The notes beneath the pieces were generated by a model. That model ran no database searches. It was not told where the DNA came from and saw nothing but the letters and a program-made list of their open reading frames with translations. From Pseudomonas fulva 12-X (GTDB lineage Bacteria > Pseudomonadota > Gammaproteobacteria > Pseudomonadales > Pseudomonadaceae): a stretch of DNA of 64,000 nt. Both the position numbers and the translations under genes were made by a program. The stretch spans positions 3,239,001 through 3,303,000 of the forward strand of contig NC_015556.1 in the NCBI RefSeq assembly GCF_000213805.1, in the 5' to 3' direction. This document shows, piece by piece, positions 8,167 through 17,125 of the stretch. Every line of letters starts with the position of its first letter. Positions within the stretch are counted from its first letter, which is position 1.

Positions 8167-8607
8167 TCAGTAAGCGGGCGGGCTGTAGAAGCCGTCGCCA
8201 CGCTGGGGCTCGAGCAACTGGCAGAGAATCTCGTGCTGGCTGGCGAGTAGCTGGCCATTGACCTCGTTGAGCCGCTGGCACTGCTGGGCGATCTGCCCGA
8301 GCTGCGTCCACAGCGCCTGCATGTCGCGGCCGCGCGCAGTCGGATAAAGGGCGATGAAGGCCTGCATGCCGGCCTCATCGAACGCCAGGCCGACGGCCTT
8401 CAATACCTTGACGCGGCGCCGGGCACGATCCTGCGCGCTGCCGAGCAGCAGCTGGATACGCTCGTTGAGCAGGTGCACGCCGTCGGTGTCGCAGCGCATC
8501 AGGCCATGACGCAACTCCTGCATCAGGCCGCGCAGGTAGACGTAGTCGTCCAGGTCCTGGTGCAGGTCCTGCTCCATGGCGTCGAGCAGGCGTTCGCGCT
8601 GGCTCAC
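8167..8607 (-). CDS. flgN: Flagellar export chaperone FlgN (lateral LfgN)
   Basis: The 146-residue helical protein sits directly after flgM with a 4-base overlap. It has the FlgN-type arrangement: an N-terminal coiled helix (RERLLDAMEQDLHQDLDDYVYLRGLMQELRHGLM) and LNEVNGQLLASQHEILCQLL near the end. FlgN chaperones the hook-filament junction proteins FlgK and FlgL to the export gate. In Vibrio lateral systems lfgN and lfgM head the flg operon; here they stand alone between fliJ and fliD. Confidence 0.8.
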   Translation of the reverse strand: MSQRERLLDAMEQDLHQDLDDYVYLRGLMQELRHGLMRCDTDGVHLLNERIQLLLGSAQDRARRRVKVLKAVGLAFDEAGMQAFIALYPTARGRDMQALWTQLGQIAQQCQRLNEVNGQLLASQHEILCQLLEPQRGDGFYSPPAY

Positions 8608-8882
8608 GCCTCGCGAATCCCGTGGTAGATCAGAATGCCGCTGGCCAGGGCACCGGCGCTGCTGTCCAGGCTGCCTTCGCGCAGGGCCTTGCGCAGGCTC
8701 TCGACCTTGTCCAGGTCGACCTCGGGCAGCGCACGCAGCGCATCCTGCAACTGCTCGAGCGGGCGGGCATCGGCGCCGCCTGGCACAGCAGGCGTGGACG
8801 TTGCCTCACGGGTACCGCGGCTGGCAGCCGCCGGCTCGCTGACGGGCGTCGGCGTGAGGTTCAGGTGGCGGTTGATTTCCAT
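8604..8882 (-). CDS. flgM: Anti-sigma-28 factor FlgM (lateral LfgM)
   Basis: The 92-residue product has a disordered N-terminus and the conserved FlgM C-terminal sigma-binding helices (VDLDKVESLRKALREGSL, ASGILIYHG). FlgM holds FliA inactive until the hook is complete and FlgM is exported. The likely target is the sigma factor encoded at 3615-4346. The 90-base gap upstream to fliJ has a TCGATAAC on the minus strand that resembles a sigma-28 -10 box, but I see no matching -35. Confidence 0.88.
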   Translation of the reverse strand: MEINRHLNLTPTPVSEPAAASRGTREATSTPAVPGGADARPLEQLQDALRALPEVDLDKVESLRKALREGSLDSSAGALASGILIYHGIREA

Positions 8883-8972
8883 GTAATCGGTCCAGGTTTT
8901 CCGCTGTTATCGAGTAGAGGCGACTGGCGATGAAGGCCACTTAAGCCGGCAGACAATTTTTTTACCGGGCAG

Positions 8973-9398
8973 TCACGGCGCCTGGTTGCGCCACCAGGCC
9001 TGGGTGGCCAGGCCGTCCTGAATCTTCTGTTCCTGCTGCGCCAATTGCGCCTGCCATTGCTGCAGCTTGCCATCGAGCACCTGGGCCACCACCTTTTCGC
9101 TGCGCATGGCCGCCAGCAGTTCGCTCTGGATGCGCTGCAGCGCCTGCTCGGCCACATCCAGCTCGCGGCGTTGCAGCTGCAGCATCTTGTGCAGGGTCAG
9201 CTTGTACTGCTGCTGATTGCTGCGCTGCAGCAGCGTATCCACGCGAACCTCGAAGCCGCACAGCCGGTCGAGCCCACTGATGTTGTTGCGATAGCGCTGG
9301 CACAGGTTGCGCTGGTAAGCCACGCGGCCCAGCACCTGGCGTACCTGATTGCCGCGCAGCGCGGCCAGGCGCTGCAGCACTTCGACCTGCTGCTTCAT
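8973..9398 (-). CDS. fliJ: Flagellar export protein FliJ
   Basis: The 141-residue product is almost entirely charged coiled-coil helix (for example RYRNNISGLDRLC, LQRRELDVAEQALQRIQSEL). This matches FliJ, the stalk-like general chaperone that links the FliI ATPase to FlhA. It overlaps the fliI stop by 4 bases and ends the lafK-fliEFGHIJ unit. The assignment rests on length, coiled-coil nature and conserved position after fliI. Confidence 0.82.
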   Translation of the reverse strand: MKQQVEVLQRLAALRGNQVRQVLGRVAYQRNLCQRYRNNISGLDRLCGFEVRVDTLLQRSNQQQYKLTLHKMLQLQRRELDVAEQALQRIQSELLAAMRSEKVVAQVLDGKLQQWQAQLAQQEQKIQDGLATQAWWRNQAP

Positions 9399-10720
9399 CG
9401 GATCAGCGCCTGCAAGCGGCCCTGACTGTCTGCCAGGTCAGCGCCCTCACCCACTTCCTGACACAGGAAGCGCTGGATGGCCGGCGCGAGCTGCACCGCC
9501 CGATCGGTCCTGGCATCCATGCCCGGCGTGTAACCGCCGAGGGGAATCAGCTCGCGAATCTTCTCGAAGGCGCCATACAGCTCCTTGAGCTGCAGGGCTG
9601 CGCGGCGCAGCTCCACCGGCACCACCTGGGACATGCAACGACTTACCGAGGCGGCGATGTCGATAGCCGGATAATGGCCGACGTCCGCCAGGCGCCGCGA
9701 CAGCACGATGTGCCCGTCGAGAATGGCCCGGGCGCAGTCGGCGATAGGGTCCTGCTGGTCATCGCCCTCGGCCAGCACGGTGTAGATGGCGCTCAGGCTG
9801 CCGCTGCCGGCCTCGCCGTTGCCGGCGCTTTCGACCAGCTCCGGCAACAGGCCGAACACCGACGGCGGGTAGCCTTTGGTGGCCGGTGGCTCACCCAGAG
9901 CCAGGGCGATTTCCCGCTGGGCCATGGCGTAGCGCGTCAACGAGTCGACGAGCAACAGCACGTCCTTGCCCTGGTCACGAAAATAGGCGGCGATGCTGTG
10001 GCACAGCTCGGCCGCCTTCAGGCGCATCAGCGGCGATTCGTTGGCTGGCGCCACGACCACCACGGCCTTGCGCAGCCCTTCCTCGCCCAGCGAATGCAGA
10101 ATGAATTCCTGTACCTCACGGCCCCGCTCGCCGATCAACCCGACCACCACCACATCGGCCTTGGTTTCGCGGGTGATCATGCCCAGCAGCACGCTCTTGC
10201 CCACGCCGCTGCCGGCGAACAGGCCGACGCGCTGCCCCTTGCCGAGGGTCAGCATGGCGTTGATGGCGCGTACGCCGACATCCAGTGGCTCTTCCACCGG
10301 GCGCCTGCGCAGCGGGTTAACGGTCGGCAACTCCTGGGACAGCGAATCGCGCCCGGTCAGCTTGCCCAGGCCGTCCAGAGGTTCGCCCAAGCCGTTGATC
10401 ACCCGGCCAAGCCATGACTCGTCGATCTGCAGCGACGCTTCATCGGCGGCGGGAAACACCCGTGAACCGGCGCCGAGGCCCACGGGTTTCTTGAACGGCA
10501 TCAGGTAGGTGATATCACGGTTGAAGCCCACCACCTGGGCTTCAAGCAGGCACCCGTCGCCCTGTTCGATATGACAGCGCTGGCCGGTGGTGCGCTGGCA
10601 GCCCAGGCTTTCCAGCAGCAGCCCGGATACCTTGACCAGGCGCCCGCTGACCTTGGCCAGGCGCACGCCGTCGAGCGAGCGCAGGGCTTCATCAAGCTTG
10701 AATTCACCCAGCTGCGCCAT
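9395..10720 (-). CDS. fliI: Flagellum-specific ATPase FliI
   Basis: The 441-residue protein has all F1-beta/FliI features: the Walker A loop AGSGVGKS, ALGEPPATKGYPPSVF, and the DSLTRYAMAQREI segment carrying Walker B. It hydrolyses ATP to unfold and deliver substrates to the flagellar type III export gate. The N-terminal domain (about 1-100) binds FliH. It lies 4 bases downstream of fliH and overlaps fliJ by 4 bases. Confidence 0.96.
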   Translation of the reverse strand: MAQLGEFKLDEALRSLDGVRLAKVSGRLVKVSGLLLESLGCQRTTGQRCHIEQGDGCLLEAQVVGFNRDITYLMPFKKPVGLGAGSRVFPAADEASLQIDESWLGRVINGLGEPLDGLGKLTGRDSLSQELPTVNPLRRRPVEEPLDVGVRAINAMLTLGKGQRVGLFAGSGVGKSVLLGMITRETKADVVVVGLIGERGREVQEFILHSLGEEGLRKAVVVVAPANESPLMRLKAAELCHSIAAYFRDQGKDVLLLVDSLTRYAMAQREIALALGEPPATKGYPPSVFGLLPELVESAGNGEAGSGSLSAIYTVLAEGDDQQDPIADCARAILDGHIVLSRRLADVGHYPAIDIAASVSRCMSQVVPVELRRAALQLKELYGAFEKIRELIPLGGYTPGMDARTDRAVQLAPAIQRFLCQEVGEGADLADSQGRLQALIR

Positions 10721-10724
10721 GGCC

Positions 10725-11414
10725 TCAGTCCTCGGTCAGTTCGAGGTGCTCGGCCAGGGTTTCCAGGCACGAGTCCAGGCGCTGCTGGCAGCCGATGTCC
10801 GCTTCGGCCTGGGCGGTGACCACACGGCACTCGCCCAGCGCCAGGCGCTCGTCGGCGACCAGCCGCCAGGTGGCCGCGCGCTCGGGCGCGAGGTCACGCA
10901 GGCGCGCGTACTCATCGGGGTTGAGCAGCACCTTGACCTCGCCCTGCTCGCCCGGCATGCCGGCCAGAGCCTCTTCGGCGAGCGTCAGCAGTTGGTCCGG
11001 GTGCAGGGTCAGCTCACAGCGAATCACCTGACGGGCGACCTTGCCGACCAGTTCCAGCAGTTCCTGGCGGCGCTTACGCTCCTGCTCGGCGGCGTGCTGC
11101 TGCAACTGCGCGTACAGCGCATCCAGCGGCCGGGCGGCCTCCTCGAAGGCTGTCTGACCATGGCGGCGGCCTTCTTCGCGGCCCAGGCGCAAGCCCTCCT
11201 CGCGGCCGAGCTGCAAGCCCTGCTGGTGACCGGCATCGTGGCCCTGCTGCAAGCCTTCCTGGTAACCCTTTTCGATGCCCTGCTGGAAGCCGTCGCTCAT
11301 GGCGCGCTGCACGCTGGCCGCGTCACCGCCCGACTCGAGGATGTCCGGGCAGCGTGGCGGAAAGCGGTACGCCCGCCAGGCCTTGTCGTGCTCTCGACTG
11401 ACTTTCACGCTCAT
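10725..11414 (-). CDS. fliH: Flagellar assembly protein FliH
   Basis: The 229-residue protein has the FliH signature: a run of glycines spaced four residues apart (GxxxG heptad-like repeats, residues about 42-87, GFQQGIEKGYQEGLQQG onward), then a helical and a C-terminal FliI-binding domain. FliH dimerises, binds the FliI ATPase and tethers it to FliN at the C-ring. It is separated from fliG by 6 bases. The glycine-repeat helix is long, with about eleven repeats. Confidence 0.92.
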   Translation of the reverse strand: MSVKVSREHDKAWRAYRFPPRCPDILESGGDAASVQRAMSDGFQQGIEKGYQEGLQQGHDAGHQQGLQLGREEGLRLGREEGRRHGQTAFEEAARPLDALYAQLQQHAAEQERKRRQELLELVGKVARQVIRCELTLHPDQLLTLAEEALAGMPGEQGEVKVLLNPDEYARLRDLAPERAATWRLVADERLALGECRVVTAQAEADIGCQQRLDSCLETLAEHLELTED

Positions 11415-11420
11415 GCCGTT

Positions 11421-12482
11421 CTACTCCACCGTCTGTTCGCGGAACAACTGCAACTGGATATCGCCTTGGGCCGCCATGTCGCGCACCACGGCCATGATGT
11501 CCTTGCGCACCTGCTCGATGCGGCTCATCGGTACCGGGCCCTGGCGCCGCTTGATCGACTCCATCTGCTGGGCCTGGCGCTTGGGCATGACCGCCTGGAT
11601 GGCCTTGGTGAGCGCCGGCTCGGCGCCCTTGAGCGCCACCACCCACTCTTCCATGGGCACCGCTTCGAGCAGCGCGGCGAGCACGTCCGGGGTCTGCCGC
11701 GAGAGGATGAAGAAGTCGTACATTTCCTCCTCGATACGGCCCACCAGTTGCTCGTCGTGGGAGCGCAGCAGCTCGAACATCTGGTTCCGGTCACCCTTGA
11801 AGCGGTTCATGATGTCGGCCGCCTGCTTGAGGCCGCGCACCTGGGAGCCCTGGGCGGACAGCACCGACAGGCTGCGGTCGATCAGCTGCTCCAGTTCGGC
11901 GATCACGTCGCCGTTGACCTCGTTGAGGTTGGCGATGCGGTACAGCAGCTCGTCCTGGCGCTCGGCCGGCATGCACTCGAGCACGTCGCAGGCCATGCCA
12001 GGCGGCAGGAACGCCAGGAACACCGCCTGCATCTGCGCGTGCTCCTTGGCCAGCATGGCGGCGAACTGCTTGGGATCGAGCCACTCCAGGCGCGCCATCT
12101 TGGCGCGGATTTCCTCGCCGTAGATGCTGTCCAGCAAATTGCGGGTGATCTCGCTGCCCAGGGCCTTGCCGAGCATCCCGGAGAGGTAGCTGCGCGACGC
12201 CCCCTTGATGTTGCTCTGTTCCTTGTAGTCGTCGAAGAACCGCCCGATGACGTCGGAAACCGTGGCCAGCTTGATGTTCGACAGGCGCGCCATGGTCTGG
12301 CTGATGCTGATGATCTCCTCGCGCGAGAAGTGCCGCAGCACCCGCGAGGAAATGTCGTCACCCATGCTCAGCATGAGGATCGCCGCCTGCTCGGTAGAGC
12401 TCAACGCACGCGCCCTCGGTTTGAGCTCGCCAGCCTTGCTGCTGGCAGCCTTCTCAACCGGATGCACCGAGTTCTTTGTCAT
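11421..12482 (-). CDS. fliG: Flagellar motor switch protein FliG
   Basis: The 353-residue product carries the FliG N domain that binds FliF (about 30-120) and a middle domain with the EHAQMQAVFLAFLP segment of the EHPQ type. Its C domain has alternating charged residues that face MotA (EEEMYDFFILSRQ, MEEWVVALKGAEPALTKAIQAVMPKR). It forms the top of the C-ring and transmits torque. The gene begins inside the last 29 bases of fliF, which suggests coupled translation. Confidence 0.95.
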   Translation of the reverse strand: MTKNSVHPVEKAASSKAGELKPRARALSSTEQAAILMLSMGDDISSRVLRHFSREEIISISQTMARLSNIKLATVSDVIGRFFDDYKEQSNIKGASRSYLSGMLGKALGSEITRNLLDSIYGEEIRAKMARLEWLDPKQFAAMLAKEHAQMQAVFLAFLPPGMACDVLECMPAERQDELLYRIANLNEVNGDVIAELEQLIDRSLSVLSAQGSQVRGLKQAADIMNRFKGDRNQMFELLRSHDEQLVGRIEEEMYDFFILSRQTPDVLAALLEAVPMEEWVVALKGAEPALTKAIQAVMPKRQAQQMESIKRRQGPVPMSRIEQVRKDIMAVVRDMAAQGDIQLQLFREQTVE

Positions 12483-14172
12483 TGCGCCCTACCCATTGTT
12501 TGATGACTTCCGAGACGCGCTCGGGATCGTTCTCGGCCAGCATCCGCAGGTGTTCGATCTGGTGTTCCAGGCCCGAGCCGGGCGCCGGCAGGCGAATTTC
12601 CGACAGCGGATTCAACTCGCTGAACAGCTTGGCCGGATCACGCTCGCCGCCCACCCGCGCGAGCAGGCGCCCGGCCTGCTCGCTGGCCAGCATCGCCGGC
12701 ATTTCGCCTTCGCCCTCTGCCCCTGCATCAGCGTTTTCCGCCTCGCGGTCCGGGCGGGCGATCAGCCCGCGCACCGCCGGGCGAACCACCAGCAGCACCA
12801 GCAGCAGGCTGATCAGCGCGAACACGGCGATCTTCACCCACTCGTGCACGTTGGGGTTTTCCCACCAGGCGAGGCCGGCGTTGGCCGACTCGTCCGCCGC
12901 GGCGGGAGTGAAAGGCAGCACGCTCAGGGTCAGCACATCGCCGCGCGCCTGGTTGAAGCCGACCGCACTCTTGACCATCGCCTCCAGCTCGCTGCGCGCC
13001 TCGGCCGTCCAGCCACCTTCAGGGGCGGCCTGGGCGTTGAGCACCACGGCCACGCTCTGCTGCTGCAGGCGATAGGGTGCGTGGCGCACGTGAGTGACGC
13101 TCTGGTCGTAATCGAGCTGACGATTGGATTCCTTGCGCAGCGACGTCGCGGCCTTGTCCTCGGGCGGTGCCGGCTGCGCGGCCTGGCCACCCTGGGCCGC
13201 CTGGCGCTGGGCCTGGGTGTTGGCCGGCGGCGTGTTGCTCAGCGAGCCGGGAACACCCAGGGCCAGTTGGTCGAGCACGCTTTCGTCGCGGGTCACCTCG
13301 TTACGCAGCCGCGGCTCCTGGCCGTAGGTCTGCAGGGTTTCCTCGCGCTGGCTGAAGTCGATATCGGCGGACACGCTGAGGCGGTAATTGTCGCGGCCCA
13401 GCACCGGGGTCAGCACTTCCTCGACATTGAACGCCGCCTTGCGCTGGTAATCCTCGATCACCTGCCAGGTGCGCTGCGGGCCGCCCCAGCCTTCCAGGTC
13501 ACGGGACAGCAGCGTGCCGTGCTGGTCGACGACGCGCACGTCCTTGGCATCGAGCTGGGGCACGCTGCCAGCCACCAGGTTGACCACCGCGGACACCTGC
13601 TCCGGCTCCAGACGATAACCCGGCGCCAGCTGCAGCATCACCGATGCCTTGGTCGGCTCGCGGCGGGCGATCACGAACGAGTTGTTCTCTTCGCGCGCCA
13701 GGTGAACCCGCGCCTGCTGCACGCCCTGCAGCGCCATGATGGTCTGCGCCAGCTCGCCCTCCAGGCTGCGTTTCAGGCGCACGTCCTGCATGAACTGGCT
13801 GGTGCCCAGCGGCTCGTCCTTGTCGAACAGTTCGTAGCCCGCCGGCAGCGACACCTTGACGCCCTTGGCCGCCAGCAACAGCCGCGCCCGCGCCACCTGC
13901 TCATCGCTGACCAGCACCTGGCCGCTCTGCGGGTGCAGGCGATAGGCAATGCCCTCGCCTTCCAGCAGGGCGATCACCTCGGCAGCGGGAAAGCGCTCAC
14001 CGGCGCCGTACAGCGGGCGCAGGTTGTCATCGCCCTTCCACAGGTAGTAGACGACGCCCAGTGCCAGCAGCGCAGCGATGGCCGCCATGCCTGCCAGGGC
14101 GATGCGCGGATCGGCCCTGAGGCGCTCCAGCAGCGGATTGCTTCTGATGGTTTTCAGTACACGTTGCGGCAC
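12454..14172 (-). CDS. fliF: Flagellar MS-ring protein FliF
   Basis: The 572-residue protein has a first membrane helix at about 28-45 and the periplasmic YscJ/FliF secretin-like domains (LEGEGIAYRLHP, LAREENNSFVIARREPTKASVMLQLAPGYRLEPEQVSAVVNLVAGSVP). A second membrane helix at about 448-468 is followed by a cytoplasmic tail that binds FliG (MLAENDPERVSEVIKQWVG). It forms the MS ring that seeds the basal body. It follows fliE by 9 bases. Confidence 0.96.
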   Translation of the reverse strand: MPQRVLKTIRSNPLLERLRADPRIALAGMAAIAALLALGVVYYLWKGDDNLRPLYGAGERFPAAEVIALLEGEGIAYRLHPQSGQVLVSDEQVARARLLLAAKGVKVSLPAGYELFDKDEPLGTSQFMQDVRLKRSLEGELAQTIMALQGVQQARVHLAREENNSFVIARREPTKASVMLQLAPGYRLEPEQVSAVVNLVAGSVPQLDAKDVRVVDQHGTLLSRDLEGWGGPQRTWQVIEDYQRKAAFNVEEVLTPVLGRDNYRLSVSADIDFSQREETLQTYGQEPRLRNEVTRDESVLDQLALGVPGSLSNTPPANTQAQRQAAQGGQAAQPAPPEDKAATSLRKESNRQLDYDQSVTHVRHAPYRLQQQSVAVVLNAQAAPEGGWTAEARSELEAMVKSAVGFNQARGDVLTLSVLPFTPAAADESANAGLAWWENPNVHEWVKIAVFALISLLLVLLVVRPAVRGLIARPDREAENADAGAEGEGEMPAMLASEQAGRLLARVGGERDPAKLFSELNPLSEIRLPAPGSGLEHQIEHLRMLAENDPERVSEVIKQWVGRNDKELGASG

Positions 14173-14181
14173 CTGGCCTCC

Positions 14182-14499
14182 TTACAACGGCATCTTGATG
14201 ATGTCGTCGAACGCCGTGCTCAGCTTGTTGCGTACCTGCAGCAATGCAGAGAACGCCACGCTGGCCTTCTGGCTGTCGACCATGGCGCCGACCAGATCGT
14301 CGCTCTGCCCACGCTCCAGGGCGGCCACCGCATTACTGGCCTGATGCTGCTGGGCGTCGATGGCCCGCAGGTTGGCGGCGAAGCTGTCAGTAAAGCCCTG
14401 GGGCTCGGCGGCCGGGCGAATGCCCGCGCCCTGGCTGAGGCTCTTCATGGCCTCCATGCGCGCCAGCATGTCCTGGCGTATCGAATCGATCGAATTCAT
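14182..14499 (-). CDS. fliE: Flagellar hook-basal body protein FliE
   Basis: The 105-residue product ends in the conserved FliE segment ([32 protein letters not shown]). FliE joins the MS ring to the rod and is the first exported substrate. The start is the ATG of MNSIDS; the frame stays open upstream only inside lafK. It lies 20 bases after lafK, so the two are probably one transcript. Confidence 0.94.
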   Translation of the reverse strand: MNSIDSIRQDMLARMEAMKSLSQGAGIRPAAEPQGFTDSFAANLRAIDAQQHQASNAVAALERGQSDDLVGAMVDSQKASVAFSALLQVRNKLSTAFDDIIKMPL

Positions 14500-14519
14500 C
14501 CACGGCTCTCCAGCGGCGA

Positions 14520-15920
14520 TCAGAACGGAATGTGTACGCCCTGCTCGCGCATGGCGCTCAGGCGATAGCGCAGTGCCCGGGTACTCATGCCCAGGCTCTG
14601 CGCGGCTTTGGTCTTGTGGCCGTCGAAGCGGCGGATGGTATCGAGCACGTGCTGGTACTCGGCCCACTTGCCACTGGCGCGCAGCGCCGCGCGGCCATCC
14701 TCACCCGCATCCGGCTGCATCGCAGCGGCGATGTGGATGCTCGCTGCCGGCACGCTGCCCGGCACCTCCAGGCCAAGGTCGGCAGGCTGGATGAACAGCC
14801 CGTTGCGCAGCACCAGCGCGCGCTGCACGGTGTTCTCCAGCTCGCGCACGTTGCCGGGCCAGTCATGGCCGAGCAGCGCACGGCGCGCCGAATCGGTGAG
14901 CAGTTCTTCGCCTTCGCCCGGCGCGTGGCTGGCGATGAAGCGGCTGACCAGCGGCAGGATGTCGTCACGCCGCTCACGCAGCGGTGCGATGTGCAGGGGC
15001 AACACGTCCAGACGGAACATCAGGTCGGCGCGAAAACGCCCGGCGGCCACTTCCTGCTGCAGGTCGCGGTTGGTGGCGGCGATGATGCGTACGTCCAGCG
15101 CAATTTCCCGGCGCCCGCCAAGGCGCTCCACCCGCTGCTCCTGCAGCACACGCAGCAGCTTGGCCTGCAGCGCCAGGGGCAGTTCGCCGATTTCATCGAG
15201 CAGCAGCGTGCCGCCGTTGGCCTGTTCGAACTTGCCGGCCTGCGCGCTGACGGCACCGGTGAAGGCGCCACGCTCGTGGCCGAACAGGATGGATTCGAGC
15301 ATCTGCTCGGGAATCGCCGCGCAGTTGACCGCGACGAAGGGCGCCTCCGGGCGCCCGGAGCAACGATGGATATAGCGCGCCATGCGCTCCTTGCCGGTTC
15401 CGGTTTCGCCGCTGATCAGCACCGGCGCCCGGGTCAGCGCCACGCGCTGGGCCATGGCCAGCAGGCGGCGACCGGAAGCCGAATGGCAGACCAGCTCGTC
15501 GGCGGAGCTGTCGGCGAGGGCCTGGCGCTGCAGCAGCGTGGCGACCTGCTGCTCGCTGAACGGCGACAGCAGGTAGTCGACGCAACCGCCTTCGAGCAAT
15601 TGCGCGGCCTTTTCCTGGTCGGCGTAGTCGACCACCGGAATCAGGGTCAGGCGCGGATAACGCAGCAACCAGCTTCGCACCTGCTCGCCCAACGCCTGGG
15701 CGCAGCCCATGGAAGCGAACAGGAACACCAGGCTGGCCCGCTCCAGGTGGGCTGCCTGCACGCCATGCAGGTCGGCGCAGCGCTGCACCTGACAACGCTG
15801 GGTCGCCAGGGCATCGAGCAGCGCGCCGTGAAATGCCCCTTCGCCCACGACCAGCACACGCCGGCTGTCCGCGGTAGCGGCGAACACGAGAGGTTCGCAA
15901 TGACTGACTGGACGATTCAT
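14520..15920 (-). CDS. lafK: Sigma-54-dependent flagellar activator (LafK/FlrC family)
   Basis: The 466-residue protein has a degenerate receiver-like domain (about 20-130), an AAA+ domain and a C-terminal Fis-type helix-turn-helix (about 430-460). The AAA+ domain has Walker A GETGTGKE at 171-178, the sigma-54-contacting GAFTGA at 218-223 and Walker B LLLDEIGE near 242. The phosphorylation site of the receiver is lost: the acidic pair is replaced by VVGEG and the aspartate position reads LVFLFASMG. It should therefore act without a partner kinase, as is known for FleQ/LafK-type activators. The start is the ATG of MNRPVSHC, preceded by a GGAGGG ribosome site. It heads the fliEFGHIJ unit. Confidence 0.9.
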   Translation of the reverse strand: MNRPVSHCEPLVFAATADSRRVLVVGEGAFHGALLDALATQRCQVQRCADLHGVQAAHLERASLVFLFASMGCAQALGEQVRSWLLRYPRLTLIPVVDYADQEKAAQLLEGGCVDYLLSPFSEQQVATLLQRQALADSSADELVCHSASGRRLLAMAQRVALTRAPVLISGETGTGKERMARYIHRCSGRPEAPFVAVNCAAIPEQMLESILFGHERGAFTGAVSAQAGKFEQANGGTLLLDEIGELPLALQAKLLRVLQEQRVERLGGRREIALDVRIIAATNRDLQQEVAAGRFRADLMFRLDVLPLHIAPLRERRDDILPLVSRFIASHAPGEGEELLTDSARRALLGHDWPGNVRELENTVQRALVLRNGLFIQPADLGLEVPGSVPAASIHIAAAMQPDAGEDGRAALRASGKWAEYQHVLDTIRRFDGHKTKAAQSLGMSTRALRYRLSAMREQGVHIPF

Positions 15921-16288
15921 TTCAATCCCTCCCTGCTGGCGGTGGCGAAAAAATTTTCGTGGTGCGTGAACCAATGGCTTAATCGCCGATCAGAACAGGT
16001 CGCCCTCCTATGCTATGGGCGCCCTCCCGTTCGGGCGGAAGGCAAAACTAGCCAATTACCCGCCACGCGCTGAATCAGTTCCCGTCAAAACCCGTCAAGC
16101 GGCGCCAATAACGCCTCAAGACGTCTTTTGATATCTCTTGATTTAACCTCAAAGCCCCGCCACTCCTAGACTCGCCCCTCACTTCAGGTATGCCGCCGTG
16201 GCCACGCCAATGGCGCCAGCGACCTCGTGCCCTGGCACGTGACTGCTGCCCTGTCTCTCCGATTTTTTGGAAAAGTGCGGTTTGGCAG
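15921..16288. promoter_or_regulatory. Divergent control region between lafK and fliM
   Basis: This 368-base non-coding stretch drives lafK leftwards and fliM-flhA rightwards. It contains four RTCAA boxes arranged symmetrically: GTCAA at 16084 and 16094, and on the other strand ATCAA at 16128-16132 and 16138-16142. The dyad axis is near 16113. I did not find a well-spaced sigma-54 site for either gene; TGGCACGTGACTGCTG at 16233 has only nine bases between GG and GC. An AT-rich TTTTTTGGAAAAG precedes fliM. Confidence 0.5.
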
Positions 16289-17125
16289 ATGCTCGGTAAT
16301 TCGAAAATCCACCACGATGTTCAGCCTGATCAGTTGCTGCGGCTCAAGCCGCACAAACTCGGTCGGCACTATCACCGCATCCCGAATTACATCCGGGAAA
16401 CGTCGGGCAAATACCCGCGCCTGGTCAGTGACTATTTCCTGCGCAACTACCGCATCAACCTCGAGCTGCAGGGCGTCGACGTGCTTGAGCATTTCAAGTG
16501 CCCGGCCGAATGCACCTATCGCAGTGCCCACGGCAAGGTCGGCTTCGCCATCGAACGCAGCCTGCTTACCGAAGCCCTGGAGTGTTACTACGGCGGCACG
16601 TCGCTGCCGGGTGGCGAGATGCCCCCGGAAAGCTCGTCCGAGCAGCGCATGCGTGATCGCCTCGGCAGCGACGTGGTGCACCTGTTGCTGCGCGCGCTGC
16701 TCGCCGGCGAAGACCCCGGCAAGCTCAGCAACCACGACAGCACCTATGACGAGGTGCAGTGGGAGTACCAGGCCGAGTTTCGCTACATCAGCCATATCAC
16801 CGGCACCCAGGCTTCGCTGTACCTGTATCTGGATGCCCAACTGGTCGACGAACTGACGCGCCGCAACAGTCCGCCCCCGGCCCGCCTGAACGGCAACCCC
16901 ACCCAGCATATCCAGCAGTTGCCGGTGCAGCTCGACTGCGTGCTGGCGCGTCTGCGCATGCCTTTGATGCAGGTGCTCAACCTGAAGCGCGGCGACATCC
17001 TGCCGATCCGCCTGGCGGAGCGCTGCGACATCGAAATCAACCAGCAGAAGCTGTTTCGCGGCACCGTTTTCGAGGAAGACGGTGCCCTCTTCCTTACATC
17101 TCTCGAGAGCGTGCAGACCCCATGA
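16289..17125 (+). CDS. fliM: Flagellar motor switch protein FliM (lateral, short N-terminus)
   Basis: The product is 278 residues from the ATG of MLGNSKIHHD. It resembles FliM in the middle domain (GFAIERSLLTEALECYYGG) and in the C-terminal SpoA domain (LKRGDILPIRLAERCDIEINQQKLFRGTVFEEDGALFLT). It forms the middle of the C-ring that sets rotation direction. The N-terminal LSQxEIDALL peptide that binds phospho-CheY in other FliM proteins is absent. An in-frame ATG at 16190 would add 33 residues, but these also lack the peptide. The gene overlaps fliN as ATGA. Confidence 0.88.
   Translation: MLGNSKIHHDVQPDQLLRLKPHKLGRHYHRIPNYIRETSGKYPRLVSDYFLRNYRINLELQGVDVLEHFKCPAECTYRSAHGKVGFAIERSLLTEALECYYGGTSLPGGEMPPESSSEQRMRDRLGSDVVHLLLRALLAGEDPGKLSNHDSTYDEVQWEYQAEFRYISHITGTQASLYLYLDAQLVDELTRRNSPPPARLNGNPTQHIQQLPVQLDCVLARLRMPLMQVLNLKRGDILPIRLAERCDIEINQQKLFRGTVFEEDGALFLTSLESVQTP

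Noticed and set aside
8895-8925. Sigma-28 promoter for flgM (TCGATAAC)
   Set aside because: The -10 resemblance is partial and no TAAA-type -35 occurs at the right distance.
10587-12503. A 638-codon plus-strand open frame across fliI, fliH and fliG
   Set aside because: It is antisense to three clear flagellar genes; such frames are common in GC-rich DNA. Its composition is His/Gln/Arg-rich shadow sequence.
12247-14568. A 773-codon plus-strand frame opposite fliF and fliG
   Set aside because: It is an antisense shadow of the conserved fliF coding sequence with no domain signatures.
16232-16248. TGGCACGTGACTGCTG as a sigma-54 promoter for fliM
   Set aside because: Only nine bases separate GG and GC; sigma-54 requires ten. 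It also lacks the TTGC -12 form.
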